DNA from: Alphaproteobacteria bacterium | GTDB taxonomy: Bacteria; Pseudomonadota; Alphaproteobacteria; Rhizobiales; Rhizobiaceae | DNA: 64,000 bases | Direction: 5' to 3' | Assembly: GCA_024280375.1 (NCBI GenBank) | Contig: JAJRQF010000060.1 | Coordinates: forward strand, 1-64,000 | Shown here: positions 26,172 through 34,274 of the stretch, piece by piece | Layout: every line of letters starts with the position of its first letter | Position numbering within the stretch: the first letter of the stretch is position 1 | The notes under the pieces: model-generated | Databases searched by the model: none | Seen by the model: the letters and a program-made list of their open reading frames with translations, nothing else | Told to the model about the DNA's origin: nothing | Program-made: the position numbers and the translations under genes

Positions 26172-26972
26172 ATGAGTGAGGTTAATCAATCGGAGGATTA
26201 CCGCCCGGCAAAAATGCCGGTCATCCGCGAAATAAAAGCCAGCGATATATCAGCCTCGTTGAAAGAGGGCGTTGCCGATTTTCTCGCCTGTCCGCTTTAC
26301 GGTTTGTTTTTTGGTGGCATCTACACCATTGGCGGGCTGCTGATATTGGCCTTGTTGACCACGCTCAATATGGGCTGGATGATCATTCCGATCGCCATCG
26401 CGTTTCCGTTTATCGGGCCGTTTGTTGCCGTTGGCCTATATGAGGTCAGCCGCCGCCGTGCTGCCGGAATACCGTTGAATTTCGGTGAAGTAATCTCGGT
26501 CATCATTGCGCAAAAAGAGCGGCAGTTTGGAATGATGGCATTTGCCATTATGTGCATATTCTGGATCTGGATTTTTCAGGTACGGCTGCTGCTGGCGATT
26601 TTCCTGGGATTCCAATCATTTCCCAGTGTTGCGGCATTTATTAATGTTGTCACAACCACCCCCGAAGGTATCGGCTTCATTACCCTTGGCACTGCCATTG
26701 GTGCAGTATTGGCCTTTGTATTATTTTGCACCACCGTCATTGCCATTCCGCTATTGCTTGACCGTGAAATTGATGTAATCACGGCCATCATTACCAGCTT
26801 TCAGACAGTGCTGAAAAACCCGCTTGTTATGATTGGGTGGGGCATTACGGTCGCGGTGCTGGCCATATTGGCACTGCTGCCATTTTTCCTGGGTATATTG
26901 ATTGTGCTGCCGATACTTGGCCACGCAACCTGGCACCTTTATGAACGTGCGATTGAAAAACCAGTTCAATGA
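26172..26972 (+). CDS. DUF2189 integral membrane protein
   Basis: A 266-residue protein with about six membrane helices. The segment YGLFFGGIYTIGGLLI and the RRRAAGIPLNFGEV stretch identify the DUF2189 family, whose function is unknown. ATG 26172 is chosen because GGGAGGG lies 11 bases upstream; the longer in-frame start at 26088 adds an atypical N terminus. The stop overlaps the start of the hydrolase gene by four bases (ATGA), so the two genes are coupled. Confidence 0.82.
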   Translation: MSEVNQSEDYRPAKMPVIREIKASDISASLKEGVADFLACPLYGLFFGGIYTIGGLLILALLTTLNMGWMIIPIAIAFPFIGPFVAVGLYEVSRRRAAGIPLNFGEVISVIIAQKERQFGMMAFAIMCIFWIWIFQVRLLLAIFLGFQSFPSVAAFINVVTTTPEGIGFITLGTAIGAVLAFVLFCTTVIAIPLLLDREIDVITAIITSFQTVLKNPLVMIGWGITVAVLAILALLPFFLGILIVLPILGHATWHLYERAIEKPVQ

Positions 26973-27868
26973 CATATTCATTAAGCAGCCAATATTTCGA
27001 CCATGGGGATGTGCGCCTGCACTATATGAGCGGCGGCAACCCACAGGCGCCGTTGATGGTGTTTCTGCACGGGTTTCCCGAATTTTGGATTGCCTGGGAA
27101 CCGGTTTTTTCAAGTTTTGCGCAAGACTATCATCTGGTCGCGCCAGACCAGCGCGGCTTTAATCTTTCATCCAAGCCCGAGGGGGTGGCCTCTTACGACA
27201 CCAAACATATGGTGGCAGATTTACTGGCGCTGATTGATCATCTTTCGCCTGATCAACCAATTATTCTTTGCGGCCATGACTGGGGCGCATCAGTTGCCTA
27301 TGCTTTTGCCATGCGCCACGGCGGGCGGGTTGAAAAGTTGATCATCGCCAATGGCGTGCACCCAATGTGCTTTCAAAAGGCACTGTTTGCCGGCGGGGCA
27401 CAAACCAAAGGCAGTCAATATATGAACCGATTGCGCGAGCCGGGCATGGAGGAGGCTATGGCGGCAAATTCCTGCAAAAAACTGTTTGGCATGCTGGAAG
27501 GCTTCTCGCCTGCGCCCTGGTTGAGCAAAGATTTACGCGCGCGTTATCTTGATGCATGGACCCAGCCGGGCGCGCTTGCCGCCATGTTAAACTGGTACAA
27601 GGCCTCACCGATGATCGTGCCGCCGCTGGATGCACCGGCAAAAGAGATAAAATTCGACGACGCGCAACGGCAGAAATACCGCATTGCCATGCCGCATTTG
27701 CTGATTTGGGGCATGGACGACCCTGCCCTATTGCCGGAAGCGCGGGCTGACCTACCTGAATTTTGCGACGATTTAAGCGTGGTTGAAGTTGAAGGTGCCG
27801 ACCACTGGATCATCCACAGCCACGGCGAGCGGGTGGCCGATGAAATGAAGAATTTTCTTGCCTCGTAG
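26969..27868 (+). CDS. Alpha/beta hydrolase, epoxide-hydrolase type
   Basis: A 299-residue hydrolase. HGFPEFW at residues 34-40 forms the oxyanion region, the nucleophile is Asp104 in GHDWGAS, and ADHWIIH near the C terminus carries the catalytic histidine. An Asp nucleophile is typical of epoxide hydrolases and haloalkane or fluoroacetate dehalogenases rather than esterases. The lid region has the tyrosines expected in epoxide hydrolases. The natural substrate is unknown. Confidence 0.85.
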   Translation: MTYSLSSQYFDHGDVRLHYMSGGNPQAPLMVFLHGFPEFWIAWEPVFSSFAQDYHLVAPDQRGFNLSSKPEGVASYDTKHMVADLLALIDHLSPDQPIILCGHDWGASVAYAFAMRHGGRVEKLIIANGVHPMCFQKALFAGGAQTKGSQYMNRLREPGMEEAMAANSCKKLFGMLEGFSPAPWLSKDLRARYLDAWTQPGALAAMLNWYKASPMIVPPLDAPAKEIKFDDAQRQKYRIAMPHLLIWGMDDPALLPEARADLPEFCDDLSVVEVEGADHWIIHSHGERVADEMKNFLAS

Positions 27869-27880
27869 AATAATCGAAAC

Positions 27881-28312
27881 CTAATCGGGCTTCATCGAAT
27901 TGATAACCTTTTGCATTGAGGCAACGAATGCTTTGCGTTCAATTTCGCTCAAAGCAGCAAGAGCCAGTTCATTTTGCGCCCTAGCAGCGCTAATTGCCTG
28001 ATCTTTGATCGCTATTGCCTTATCGGTCAGACAATTTTTATGGGCGCGTTTATCACTGGGATGCGGTTTTTTCTCAATCAGCCCATCGCGCAACATGCGC
28101 GCCAGGGTATTTGCCATTGTCGCTTGCTCAACATCCAGCCTCTCAACCAGCTCACGTTGAGTTAGACCATCCTCATCCCATAGCTCAAGCAATGTCATGA
28201 ATTGCGCCGGTGCAAGCCCCAATGGAGCAATACGGCGATGCAGGCCTGTGGCAAATAACCGGGCCATCTGATTGGCCAGGAAGCCCGCCGATTTTTGTTT
28301 TTCGAATCCCAT
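27881..28312 (-). CDS. MarR-family transcriptional regulator
   Basis: A 143-residue winged-helix protein. The MarR core is visible as LTQRELVERLDVEQATMANT (recognition helix) followed by MLRDGLIEKKPHPSDKRAHK (wing). MarR proteins bind palindromes as dimers and usually release DNA on ligand binding. It is convergent with the hydrolase gene, 12 bases apart, so it may control the hydrolase or unrelated genes. The target is unknown. Confidence 0.88.
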   Translation of the reverse strand: MGFEKQKSAGFLANQMARLFATGLHRRIAPLGLAPAQFMTLLELWDEDGLTQRELVERLDVEQATMANTLARMLRDGLIEKKPHPSDKRAHKNCLTDKAIAIKDQAISAARAQNELALAALSEIERKAFVASMQKVINSMKPD

Positions 28313-28402
28313 ATCGTATATTAGGCTTGCATAGCGTGCTATTCAACAGTGAACTTACATTGCGGGCTGTTTTTGATTGGCAATCAGGCGAAAATAAAAA
28401 AC

Positions 28403-28430
28403 CCGCCCGCATCTTCCCCGATGCGGGCGG
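28403..28430 (-). terminator. Intrinsic terminator of the small Sel1 gene
   Basis: On the minus strand CCGCCCGCATC pairs with GATGCGGGCGG around a six-base loop and is followed by GGTTTTTTATTTT. It lies about 85 bases after the stop of the minus-strand Sel1 gene. Confidence 0.85.
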
Positions 28431-28435
28431 TCTTT

Positions 28436-28515
28436 GCTCGAAGCCTCCCCAAGCTTCAGCATGTCACGCAACCTGAACCGGCTCCCGCTCTTTAGGCAGG
28501 TAACCAAATTACAGA
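28436..28515 (-). ncRNA. Structured 3' region, candidate small RNA
   Basis: Between the Sel1 stop and its terminator are two short pairings that exclude each other: GAAGC (28453-28457 read on minus) with GCTTC (28440-28444), and TTCAG (28473-28477) with CTGAA (28455-28459). A short open frame beginning ATGCTGAAGCTTGGGG runs into the terminator. It could be an ordinary 3' untranslated region or a 3'-end-derived small RNA. Confidence 0.25.
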
Positions 28516-28779
28516 TTAGTGAAGCGTGATCCATTCGCGTGCAGCAACAAGTGCGCTCGCAATTTCTTCTTTGCTCATCTGAGCAGAAATTTCCCTGCGC
28601 TGTGATTTTGCAGCATCACTACCCTTAAGGGCCGCAAGATTGAACCATTTATGGGCCGTAATAAGATCCATTGGACCGGCGCGGCCGGTTGAATACATTA
28701 CACCCAATTCATATAGAGTATCTGGATTGCCAGTTGCGCCCATTGCCGCAATATCAGCGTTTTGAATATCGTATGCCAT
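28516..28779 (-). CDS. Small Sel1-repeat protein
   Basis: An 87-residue protein with a single Sel1-like repeat: YELGVMYSTGRAG followed by DLITAHKWFNLAALKGSDAA. There is no signal peptide. Sel1 repeats bind proteins. Small proteins of this kind occur in many alphaproteobacteria with no known role. It starts with ATG at 28779 and has its own terminator. Confidence 0.75.
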   Translation of the reverse strand: MAYDIQNADIAAMGATGNPDTLYELGVMYSTGRAGPMDLITAHKWFNLAALKGSDAAKSQRREISAQMSKEEIASALVAAREWITLH

Positions 28780-29251
28780 TTACTTCCCCGTTTGCCCCTT
28801 TGGGCTAATACAGTGGTCAAACTGACCTGAATTTCGTTAGCAATTTCACCATTTTCACTGTTGGTGGACATTGCGCTTGTTGTGGGGTGATATTGGCGAT
28901 GAGCGTTAAAAGCCTCGTTAAAAACAATGCTTAACCAGAAACAAACGAAAACAAAACGAGAAGTAAATTTTACAAAGGATTCACTATCAGAATCCAGAAA
29001 TTCCGCTAATATTGGTGAAATATTGAAAATAATGCCATTGATTTTAGTAACTTATAACTAACCATTATATTGATTTACAATATAGCTTTGTTGATCGGAG
29101 ATAGATTTTCCCAATGCAACGCGAATGTGGAGCAGATGTCTAAAACCCGCCACAAGGCAGGCTTCCAGGCGAATTTGACCTAAGGTAAAAATGAGGGCAC
29201 ATTGAAATTCTGGATATTGAGAGCAAAAACAAAATTAATGAGGGAATGCAG
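28780..29251. other. AT-rich intergenic region, no gene seen
   Basis: These 470 bases hold no convincing coding frame. They include many A/T runs and a few short inverted repeats. AGGG lies seven bases before the DUF2147 start at the right end. Promoters for the two flanking divergent genes must lie here, but no clear -35/-10 pair stands out. Confidence 0.5.
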
Positions 29252-29605
29252 ATGACTTTAAATAAGATAGCCGGAATAGGCACAGCAATGGGGATAGCCA
29301 TGTCATTAATGGCAGTTCCTGCATTGGCAGATACTATTGAAGGAAACTGGAAAACCCAAAGTGGTGAAACGGCCGCGATTGGTAAATGTGGTGGGTCCTA
29401 TTGTATTAAATTGAAAACCGGAAAATATTCCGGCAAAAGCATCGGCCGAATGAAAGGTGCCAATGGCAGCTATAAAGGCAGCATTATCGATCCTGCGGAT
29501 GATAAGAAATATTCCGGCACGATCAAGATTTCTGGTTCTACCATGAAAATGAAAGGCTGTGTTGTTTGGCCATTGTGCAAAACCCAGACATGGAAACGGA
29601 AATAA
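29252..29605 (+). CDS. DUF2147 family secreted protein
   Basis: A 117-residue exported protein. The signal peptide ends at ALA before DTIEG. The mature part shows the DUF2147 pattern: GNWKTQSGETAAIGKC, GSIIDPADDKKYSGTIK and MKGCVVWPLCKTQTWKR. The family adopts a small beta-barrel and is common in proteobacteria, with unknown role. ATG 29252 is chosen because AGGG is seven bases upstream; the ATG at 29246 is too close to it. A terminator follows. Confidence 0.82.
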   Translation: MTLNKIAGIGTAMGIAMSLMAVPALADTIEGNWKTQSGETAAIGKCGGSYCIKLKTGKYSGKSIGRMKGANGSYKGSIIDPADDKKYSGTIKISGSTMKMKGCVVWPLCKTQTWKRK

Positions 29606-29679
29606 GCGTAATTGCTTAGGATCTGTTGACAAACTGGATTTGGTTGGCTTTGAATTGTAAGCAGACAAAGAATTTTTTG

Positions 29680-29715
29680 ATACCACGCCGCTTAATTTGC
29701 TGCGTGGTATTTTTA
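29680..29715 (+). terminator. Intrinsic terminator after the DUF2147 gene
   Basis: ATACCACGC (29680-29688) pairs with GCGTGGTAT (29702-29710), with an inner GC pair set, and is followed by TTTT. It ends the DUF2147 transcript. Confidence 0.8.
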
Positions 29716-29977
29716 TGCCGTGACATGAATTGCGCCGCCCAAATAATAGACTGCCAATTGGCGTTTGGTGGATTTTGCTGCTCAAAAATCGACCTCGAGC
29801 AAAAAAATTTTCAAATTATTTCCCCTTGCAACAACAATTGTAACAACAGCCTGAACACATAAAACACTCACACTTGCCACACCGAATTGAGAAAAATAGC
29901 CTTATATCTTGCTTGCAATAGGAAACATTACAAAGGTTTAATTCACACATAAGAATATACCTATCTATATGTGACGC
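29716..29977. other. AT-rich intergenic region, no gene seen
   Basis: About 260 bases between the terminator and the dyad before the EF-hand gene. It is rich in A/T, with an ACAACAACAATTGTAACAAC stretch. No gene or clear promoter was found. Confidence 0.4.
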
Positions 29978-30003
29978 ATCACCTTCCAGTGCTGGAAGGT
30001 GAT
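29978..30003. promoter_or_regulatory. Perfect dyad resembling a MerR/CueR-type operator
   Basis: Two perfect 12-base arms (ATCACCTTCCAG and CTGGAAGGTGAT) meet across two bases. The inner ACCTTCC-N6-GGAAGGT is close to the E. coli CueR site, ACCTTCC-N7-GGAAGGT, from memory. An ATCACC-N19-TCAACC arrangement resembles the long-spaced promoters MerR proteins distort. It lies 25 bases before the EF-hand start. A plain mRNA hairpin is the alternative. No MerR gene is in the window. Confidence 0.45.
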
Positions 30004-30027
30004 CAACCAAATATGGAGAGAGAACCT

Positions 30028-30498
30028 ATGACAATTTTTAAAAAAGCATTATCTACGACAGCAGCAATCGCGCTGATTGCCGGTGCCGTTGCATTTTCTG
30101 GCGCGGCAAATGCTGCAAGCCACGGCGGTGGGCAAAAAATGATGAAACGATTCGGTATGATCGATGCCAACGGTGATAAAAAAATCACCCCGGATGAAGT
30201 AATGGAATTTCGCGGCTCTGTCTTTGCATCAATGGATGCGGATGATGATAATGAGCTGACTATGGAAGAGTTTATGGCGGTCAAAATGGACGCTGGCGAA
30301 GGTAAAAATCCTGAAAAAATGAAAAAGAAACAGGAGAAAAAGCGCGCCAAATTCAAACCAATGGATACGGACGGCTCTGGTAAAGTCTCAGAAGCTGAAT
30401 GGACTGCGGCCGGCAAATCCGGTTTTGCCAAGGCAGATGCCGATGGCGATGGCGCTATGTCCTTCAAGGAATTCCGTGATCATCACAAAGACCACTAA
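30028..30498 (+). CDS. Secreted EF-hand calcium-binding protein
   Basis: A 156-residue protein with a signal peptide ending at ANA before ASHGG. Four EF-hand loops follow: DANGDKKITPDE, DADDDNELTMEE, DTDGSGKVSEAE and DADGDGAMSFKE. A lysine-rich linker separates the pairs. It is likely a periplasmic calcium binder of unknown role. ATG 30028 is chosen since a signal peptide begins there and GGAGAG precedes it. It resembles in design the EF-hand protein at 59655. Confidence 0.87.
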   Translation: MTIFKKALSTTAAIALIAGAVAFSGAANAASHGGGQKMMKRFGMIDANGDKKITPDEVMEFRGSVFASMDADDDNELTMEEFMAVKMDAGEGKNPEKMKKKQEKKRAKFKPMDTDGSGKVSEAEWTAAGKSGFAKADADGDGAMSFKEFRDHHKDH

Positions 30499-30507
30499 AC
30501 AAGCTTA

Positions 30508-30540
30508 CCCCGTCTTTTCTGCTGAGGAGACGGGGTTTTA
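30508..30540 (+). terminator. Intrinsic terminator after the EF-hand gene
   Basis: CCCCGTCT (30508-30515) pairs with AGACGGGG (30528-30535), followed by TTTTA. Confidence 0.85.
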
Positions 30541-30855
30541 CTCATTGCTTCAGCCCTTAGTCAGGTTCATTCAATTTTTCAAAAAAGACCCAATCGCCAC
30601 GCGCAATGACCCTCAGTTTTGGTTCCCGACAAGCCATTGGATTCCCCTATTAATTTGCGCATATTTGCTGCAATATTGTGATTTGGTATTGACAAAATTG
30701 CGAAATTTTACTTTGTACACTCTAGAAATGAGTAACATGGCAGAATGGGGACGCCTGCCTTTTTCTGTGAAATTTATGTGCCAGTTAAATTGCGTAGTCG
30801 AGTTTTCCGCATTATTCTTGGCAAATGCCTGATTCCGGGATTTGGGGAGAACAAA
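30541..30855. other. AT-rich promoter-bearing intergenic region
   Basis: About 315 bases without a convincing gene. TTGACA at 30689-30694 is a possible -35, but the nearest TACACT is 21 bases on, too far for a normal promoter. GGGGAGA at the right end is the ribosome site of the next gene. Confidence 0.4.
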
Positions 30856-31497
30856 GTGCCGCGTATTGAACAAAGATTGATATCCCAAGTATCAGCCTTT
30901 TTGTTGAGTTGCGCGATTGTCCTTGCCTCACTCCCGGCGCGGGCGCAATCAGACGAGTTGGCAATTTTCAACTCCGACTGGAGCGTGCTTTTATTCGGCG
31001 GGAAGATGAGCCGAAACGCCTTTGGCCGAACGCTTGGCCCGTTTAACAAGCGTAAACACCTGAATATATTTCTTGCGGGCGCTGCAGCCAGTCGAAAATT
31101 GTTCAAGGGCGATTATTTCGACATTGAAGCTGAGGCCGGTGTTGGATATCAATTTTCAAAAAGCCTGCCGGGCAACGATTCACCCCAGGTTTGGGGCGCG
31201 CTTTATTTGCGTTACAAGTATTTCCCCTGGAACAAATTTGTCTATACCACAGTCGCGGTGAATACCGGATTGAGTTACTCATTCAAACAGACTGCATTTG
31301 AGGCCTATGAAGGGCGCGCAGATGGAACAAGAAACCTTCTGCACTACCTTGCACCGGAAATAACATTTTCTCTTCCAAGCCGACGGGATTGGGAAATGGT
31401 CTTTCGCCTGCACCACCGTTCCGGCATTTATGGCCTACTCGGGTGTAGCTCCTGCGGATCCAATGTTGTCACCTTGGGCATACGAAAGCATTTCTAG
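30856..31497 (+). CDS. Outer-membrane beta-barrel, PagL-like (acyloxyacyl hydrolase type)
   Basis: A 213-residue exported protein. Signal peptide residues end at ARA before QSDE. The mature part alternates hydrophobic and polar residues as in an eight-stranded barrel and ends in IRKHF, a typical outer-membrane C-terminal Phe. HHRSGIYG near the C terminus recalls the catalytic His-x-Ser of PagL-type lipid A deacylases, so a lipid A modifying activity is possible. The start is GTG 30856, seven bases after GGGGAGA. The assignment is tentative; a plain porin-like barrel is the alternative. Confidence 0.6.
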   Translation: MPRIEQRLISQVSAFLLSCAIVLASLPARAQSDELAIFNSDWSVLLFGGKMSRNAFGRTLGPFNKRKHLNIFLAGAAASRKLFKGDYFDIEAEAGVGYQFSKSLPGNDSPQVWGALYLRYKYFPWNKFVYTTVAVNTGLSYSFKQTAFEAYEGRADGTRNLLHYLAPEITFSLPSRRDWEMVFRLHHRSGIYGLLGCSSCGSNVVTLGIRKHF

Positions 31498-31498
31498 G

Positions 31499-31716
31499 GC
31501 GTATCATCTTTAGATGGAATCGCTCAAATTTGTTTTCGCTCACGGCCATTCGGGGCTTTTACTCACGGCTCAAGTTTTGCGCTTCCCACGGATCAAGTCC
31601 GGGGTCAACGTGCAACTTGAACTACGCCCCGACCTCCGCTACGGCGGTGCATAGGCACCGGCCACTCTAGGTGGCCTGATACGCTTCCGTGTATATGTGA
31701 AGCAGTCTAATTGGGG
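31499..31716. repeat. Family B composite element with a nested family A hairpin, copy B3
   Basis: The ends (TTTAGATGGAATCGCTC and CTTCCGTGTATATGTGAAGC...AGTCTAAT) match copy B2. The middle is interrupted by the family A hairpin A5: arms TCAAGTT (31570-31576) and AACTTGA (31614-31620) with TTGCGC and ACGTGC, whose loop holds CGGATCAAGTCCG (31589-31601). So three repeat units are nested in one another. Confidence 0.7.
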
Positions 31717-31727
31717 CGGCGGCCTTT

Positions 31728-33341
31728 TTATCCTTCCAATTCAACAAAATTACTGGCCTGGGTCACGACCCTGCGCATATGTTTTCGCTTTATTGGCTCG
31801 TTAACAAACCGGTTTAATGCGGCAAGTGCCACCGGTTTCCAACTGGCATCGGGTTTAATTGAAAGCTCTTCCCGCAGTGCGGTTGCCAACTTCAAAGTAT
31901 GGGCCGGGAAAATATATATTGGTTCTCCGTGGTCCAACATCCCCTCAAGCACATCGCCAATTAATGGTTCTGCATCAGCCATCTTCCAGTTTTCAACATC
32001 CTGCTGCCAATCAACAAATTTAGAGTTTCGACCCAGAAAGCAGCCGGTTTGCAGCAGCGCATTGGCCCAAAGATGAGGTTGGTCCGCGCAATTTTTGCGG
32101 GCGGCGTTGAGATGGGTAATCGCATGGGTGAAATCCAGCCAATCGACATTTTGCTGCACCGGCTTGTCGGTAAAGCTGCGATAACGGGCATCGTAATGCA
32201 ACATTGCGTCCCATGCGGCGTGCATCAGCGCGTCATATAACGCTTCACCCGTATTAGAGGATGCGGCGATCAGTTTCATTGCGGCAGCAACGCCCTGATC
32301 GCGGAAACCATCGCCATCTGGAATTTTGTTGCCCGCATTGCTCCATGCAGACAGGGTTGGACCATAGGCCTTGAATTCAGGTATAAGATCTTCGCGCGCG
32401 GTCGAACAAAGTGCGCGCACCAATGGCAGTATCACGGCTTCTTCGGCAGGCTTTCCAAGCAGCTCAACAAGTTCATAGGTCTTATCGAGATATATCACCG
32501 AGTGGCCAAACGCCTGATAATGGGCCAATGAGGCGCGCTGTAAAGACCCCCGCAAGAGACTTGCTCCGCCTTCGGCAAGCCCTGCCCTCGCCTGAGCGAT
32601 TGCATCCGCTTCCCTCTCCTCTTCAATCGCGCGTTCAAATGCATCCGCATCAAAACTTTCAGCGATTTTTTCAGAATAGGGAAATGGCCCCTTTTGCATC
32701 AGACAGTCCCAGGAAAGATGACCGATGATCTCGACCACCGGAATGCGTTTGTCGGTTGCATTGGTAATGGCTGGCGAACCTCGCAAGGCGAGCCAGTCAG
32801 GCGCTGCCGCATGGGCATGGGTGGTGCCAGACTCCAGACCATCCATCGCCCAGGAAAACGCCAATGTCAGCGCTTCCATTGGATCACCCTTAGCGCGTTC
32901 AAACCGGGCAATTTCGCGGGCAATACGTTCATAATCATGCTCTTCAAATGCCTGATGCAGCCCATCAATTGCCTTTTTGCGCATGATCTCAGGTGGTGGG
33001 TTGGAAATATCAAGCCAGATTTCTCCGCCTCTTACTTCATGCGGGTACAGACGCACCGCATCGCCACCGACAATGGCTTCGCCGTCATCGAGATTGAAGC
33101 GCCAGGAGTGCCAATTGCAGGTCAAAATACATTCCCTCTCCTCAGCATCACTGCTTAATGTGCCTTCGGAGAGCGGAAAACCTTCATGTGGGCAACGGTT
33201 GTTCAGGGCATAAATTGTATCGCCAGATTTGATCAGCAAAATTTGTTTGCCGGAAATCTTCACCACCAGCTTTCCTGCGTCTTCTAGTTTTTTGAGAGAA
33301 ATGGCTTTTTCCCAAAAGGGCTGAGTGGCGACATCGGTCAT
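31728..33341 (-). CDS. Rieske [2Fe-2S] protein with large unknown C-terminal domain
   Basis: A 537-residue protein. Residues 1-110 form a Rieske ferredoxin domain with ligands Cys50-x-His52 (CPHEGFPL) and Cys75-x2-His78 (CNWHSW). The remaining 430 residues are mostly helical, with WDAMLHYDARYRSF, HLWANALLQTGCF and IYIFPAHTLKLA, and match no family I recognise; they do not look like a ring-hydroxylating dioxygenase. It has no signal peptide. The SufR-like regulator is divergent, 99 bp away, suggesting control by Fe-S status. The reaction is unknown. Confidence 0.8.
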   Translation of the reverse strand: MTDVATQPFWEKAISLKKLEDAGKLVVKISGKQILLIKSGDTIYALNNRCPHEGFPLSEGTLSSDAEERECILTCNWHSWRFNLDDGEAIVGGDAVRLYPHEVRGGEIWLDISNPPPEIMRKKAIDGLHQAFEEHDYERIAREIARFERAKGDPMEALTLAFSWAMDGLESGTTHAHAAAPDWLALRGSPAITNATDKRIPVVEIIGHLSWDCLMQKGPFPYSEKIAESFDADAFERAIEEEREADAIAQARAGLAEGGASLLRGSLQRASLAHYQAFGHSVIYLDKTYELVELLGKPAEEAVILPLVRALCSTAREDLIPEFKAYGPTLSAWSNAGNKIPDGDGFRDQGVAAAMKLIAASSNTGEALYDALMHAAWDAMLHYDARYRSFTDKPVQQNVDWLDFTHAITHLNAARKNCADQPHLWANALLQTGCFLGRNSKFVDWQQDVENWKMADAEPLIGDVLEGMLDHGEPIYIFPAHTLKLATALREELSIKPDASWKPVALAALNRFVNEPIKRKHMRRVVTQASNFVELEG

Positions 33342-33357
33342 GGTGAAATCCTTTTAT

Positions 33358-33373
33358 GAAAGCAATTACTTTC
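33358..33373. promoter_or_regulatory. Inverted repeat in the Rieske/regulator divergent gap
   Basis: GAAAG-CAATTA-CTTTC lies in the 99-bp gap between two divergent genes. It is a possible operator for the adjacent SufR-like regulator. It does not match the published cyanobacterial SufR site CAAC-N6-GTTG. Confidence 0.35.
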
Positions 33374-33440
33374 GAAACTAATTCACCCCCTTGAATTACG
33401 CAAGTAAAAACTTTAGAAAAAGAAAACTGGAGATACCAAT

Positions 33441-34076
33441 ATGCAAAAACCCGCTGGCAGTCGCCGGAAAATAATTGATATTTTAAAGCGCAGCGGTGCA
33501 AGTGATGCGGCCAGTCTGGCTGAAAACCTGGGCATATCGCCAATGGCGGCGCGCCAACATCTTTACACACTTGCGGAGGAAGGTCTGGTTGAGGCAAAAT
33601 CCAGCCCGGATGGCATTGGCCGCCCTTCTAAACAATGGCGGCTGACCCCGGCTGCCGAACAATTTTTCCCACAGGGCTATGCGGACTTAACCGCCGGCCT
33701 ACTCTCTTCCATGCGCGAGGCATTTGGCGAAGATGGCGTTGATAAAATCATTGATATTCGCATGCGCGACCAACTCAACGCCTATCAAACGCGGCTCAAT
33801 GGAACCGATAACCTTTTGGCCAGACTTGAAGAATTGGCCAAAATCCGTACCGAAGAAGGTTATATGGCCGAGGTGCGCAAGGATGATGAGGGCTATTTGT
33901 TCATCGAAAACCATTGCCCCATTTGTGCAGCGGCCAAGGCCTGCACCGGGCTTTGTTCGGCTGAATTATCGCTGTTTAAATCGGCGTTGGGCGATGATGT
34001 TAAAGTCGAGCGCACCGAGCATATTCTACTTGGCGCACGGCGCTGTGCTTATCGGGTGTGCCGGGTTGGTGGGTGA
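33441..34076 (+). CDS. SufR-like helix-turn-helix regulator with Fe-S cysteines
   Basis: A 211-residue regulator. Residues about 8-70 are a winged helix (SLAENLGISPMAARQHLYTL, then the wing with GRPSKQWRLT). The C-terminal part has Cys159, Cys172 and Cys202 with spacings of 13 and 30; cyanobacterial SufR uses three cysteines with spacings of 13 and 28 for its cluster. Further cysteines are 162, 168 and 207. It is likely a [4Fe-4S]-sensing repressor. GGAG lies before the ATG. It is divergent from the Rieske gene, its probable target. Confidence 0.8.
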   Translation: MQKPAGSRRKIIDILKRSGASDAASLAENLGISPMAARQHLYTLAEEGLVEAKSSPDGIGRPSKQWRLTPAAEQFFPQGYADLTAGLLSSMREAFGEDGVDKIIDIRMRDQLNAYQTRLNGTDNLLARLEELAKIRTEEGYMAEVRKDDEGYLFIENHCPICAAAKACTGLCSAELSLFKSALGDDVKVERTEHILLGARRCAYRVCRVGG

Positions 34077-34130
34077 TAAGTGTGTGTTTTGGTGACTGTT
34101 ACGATAACCGCACGGCACCCCAACGCGGAG

Positions 34131-34174
34131 CCCTCGCCTTAAGGCGAGGGGGAATCCACCTTAGGCAGCCTAAG
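34131..34174. repeat. Two adjacent perfect hairpins
   Basis: CCCTCGCC-TTAA-GGCGAGGG (34131-34150) is followed ten bases later by CTTAGGC-A-GCCTAAG (34160-34174). They lie downstream of the SufR-like gene. No T-run follows, so an intrinsic terminator is unlikely in the simple form; they may be a repeat or a bidirectional mRNA end. Confidence 0.5.
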
Positions 34175-34274
34175 TACAGCTGGTTGTTTGGCCTTTTTTC
34201 ATTTGCGCAGAAGTTTTCTTTTAGAATGCTTGCGTTTAATCGAAAGATCCATAAACTCCGCACGATCATTAATG

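Noticed and set aside
29216-29248. ATG at 29246 as the start of the DUF2147 gene.
   Set aside because: The ribosome site would lie only one or two bases before it; the ATG at 29252 has proper spacing.
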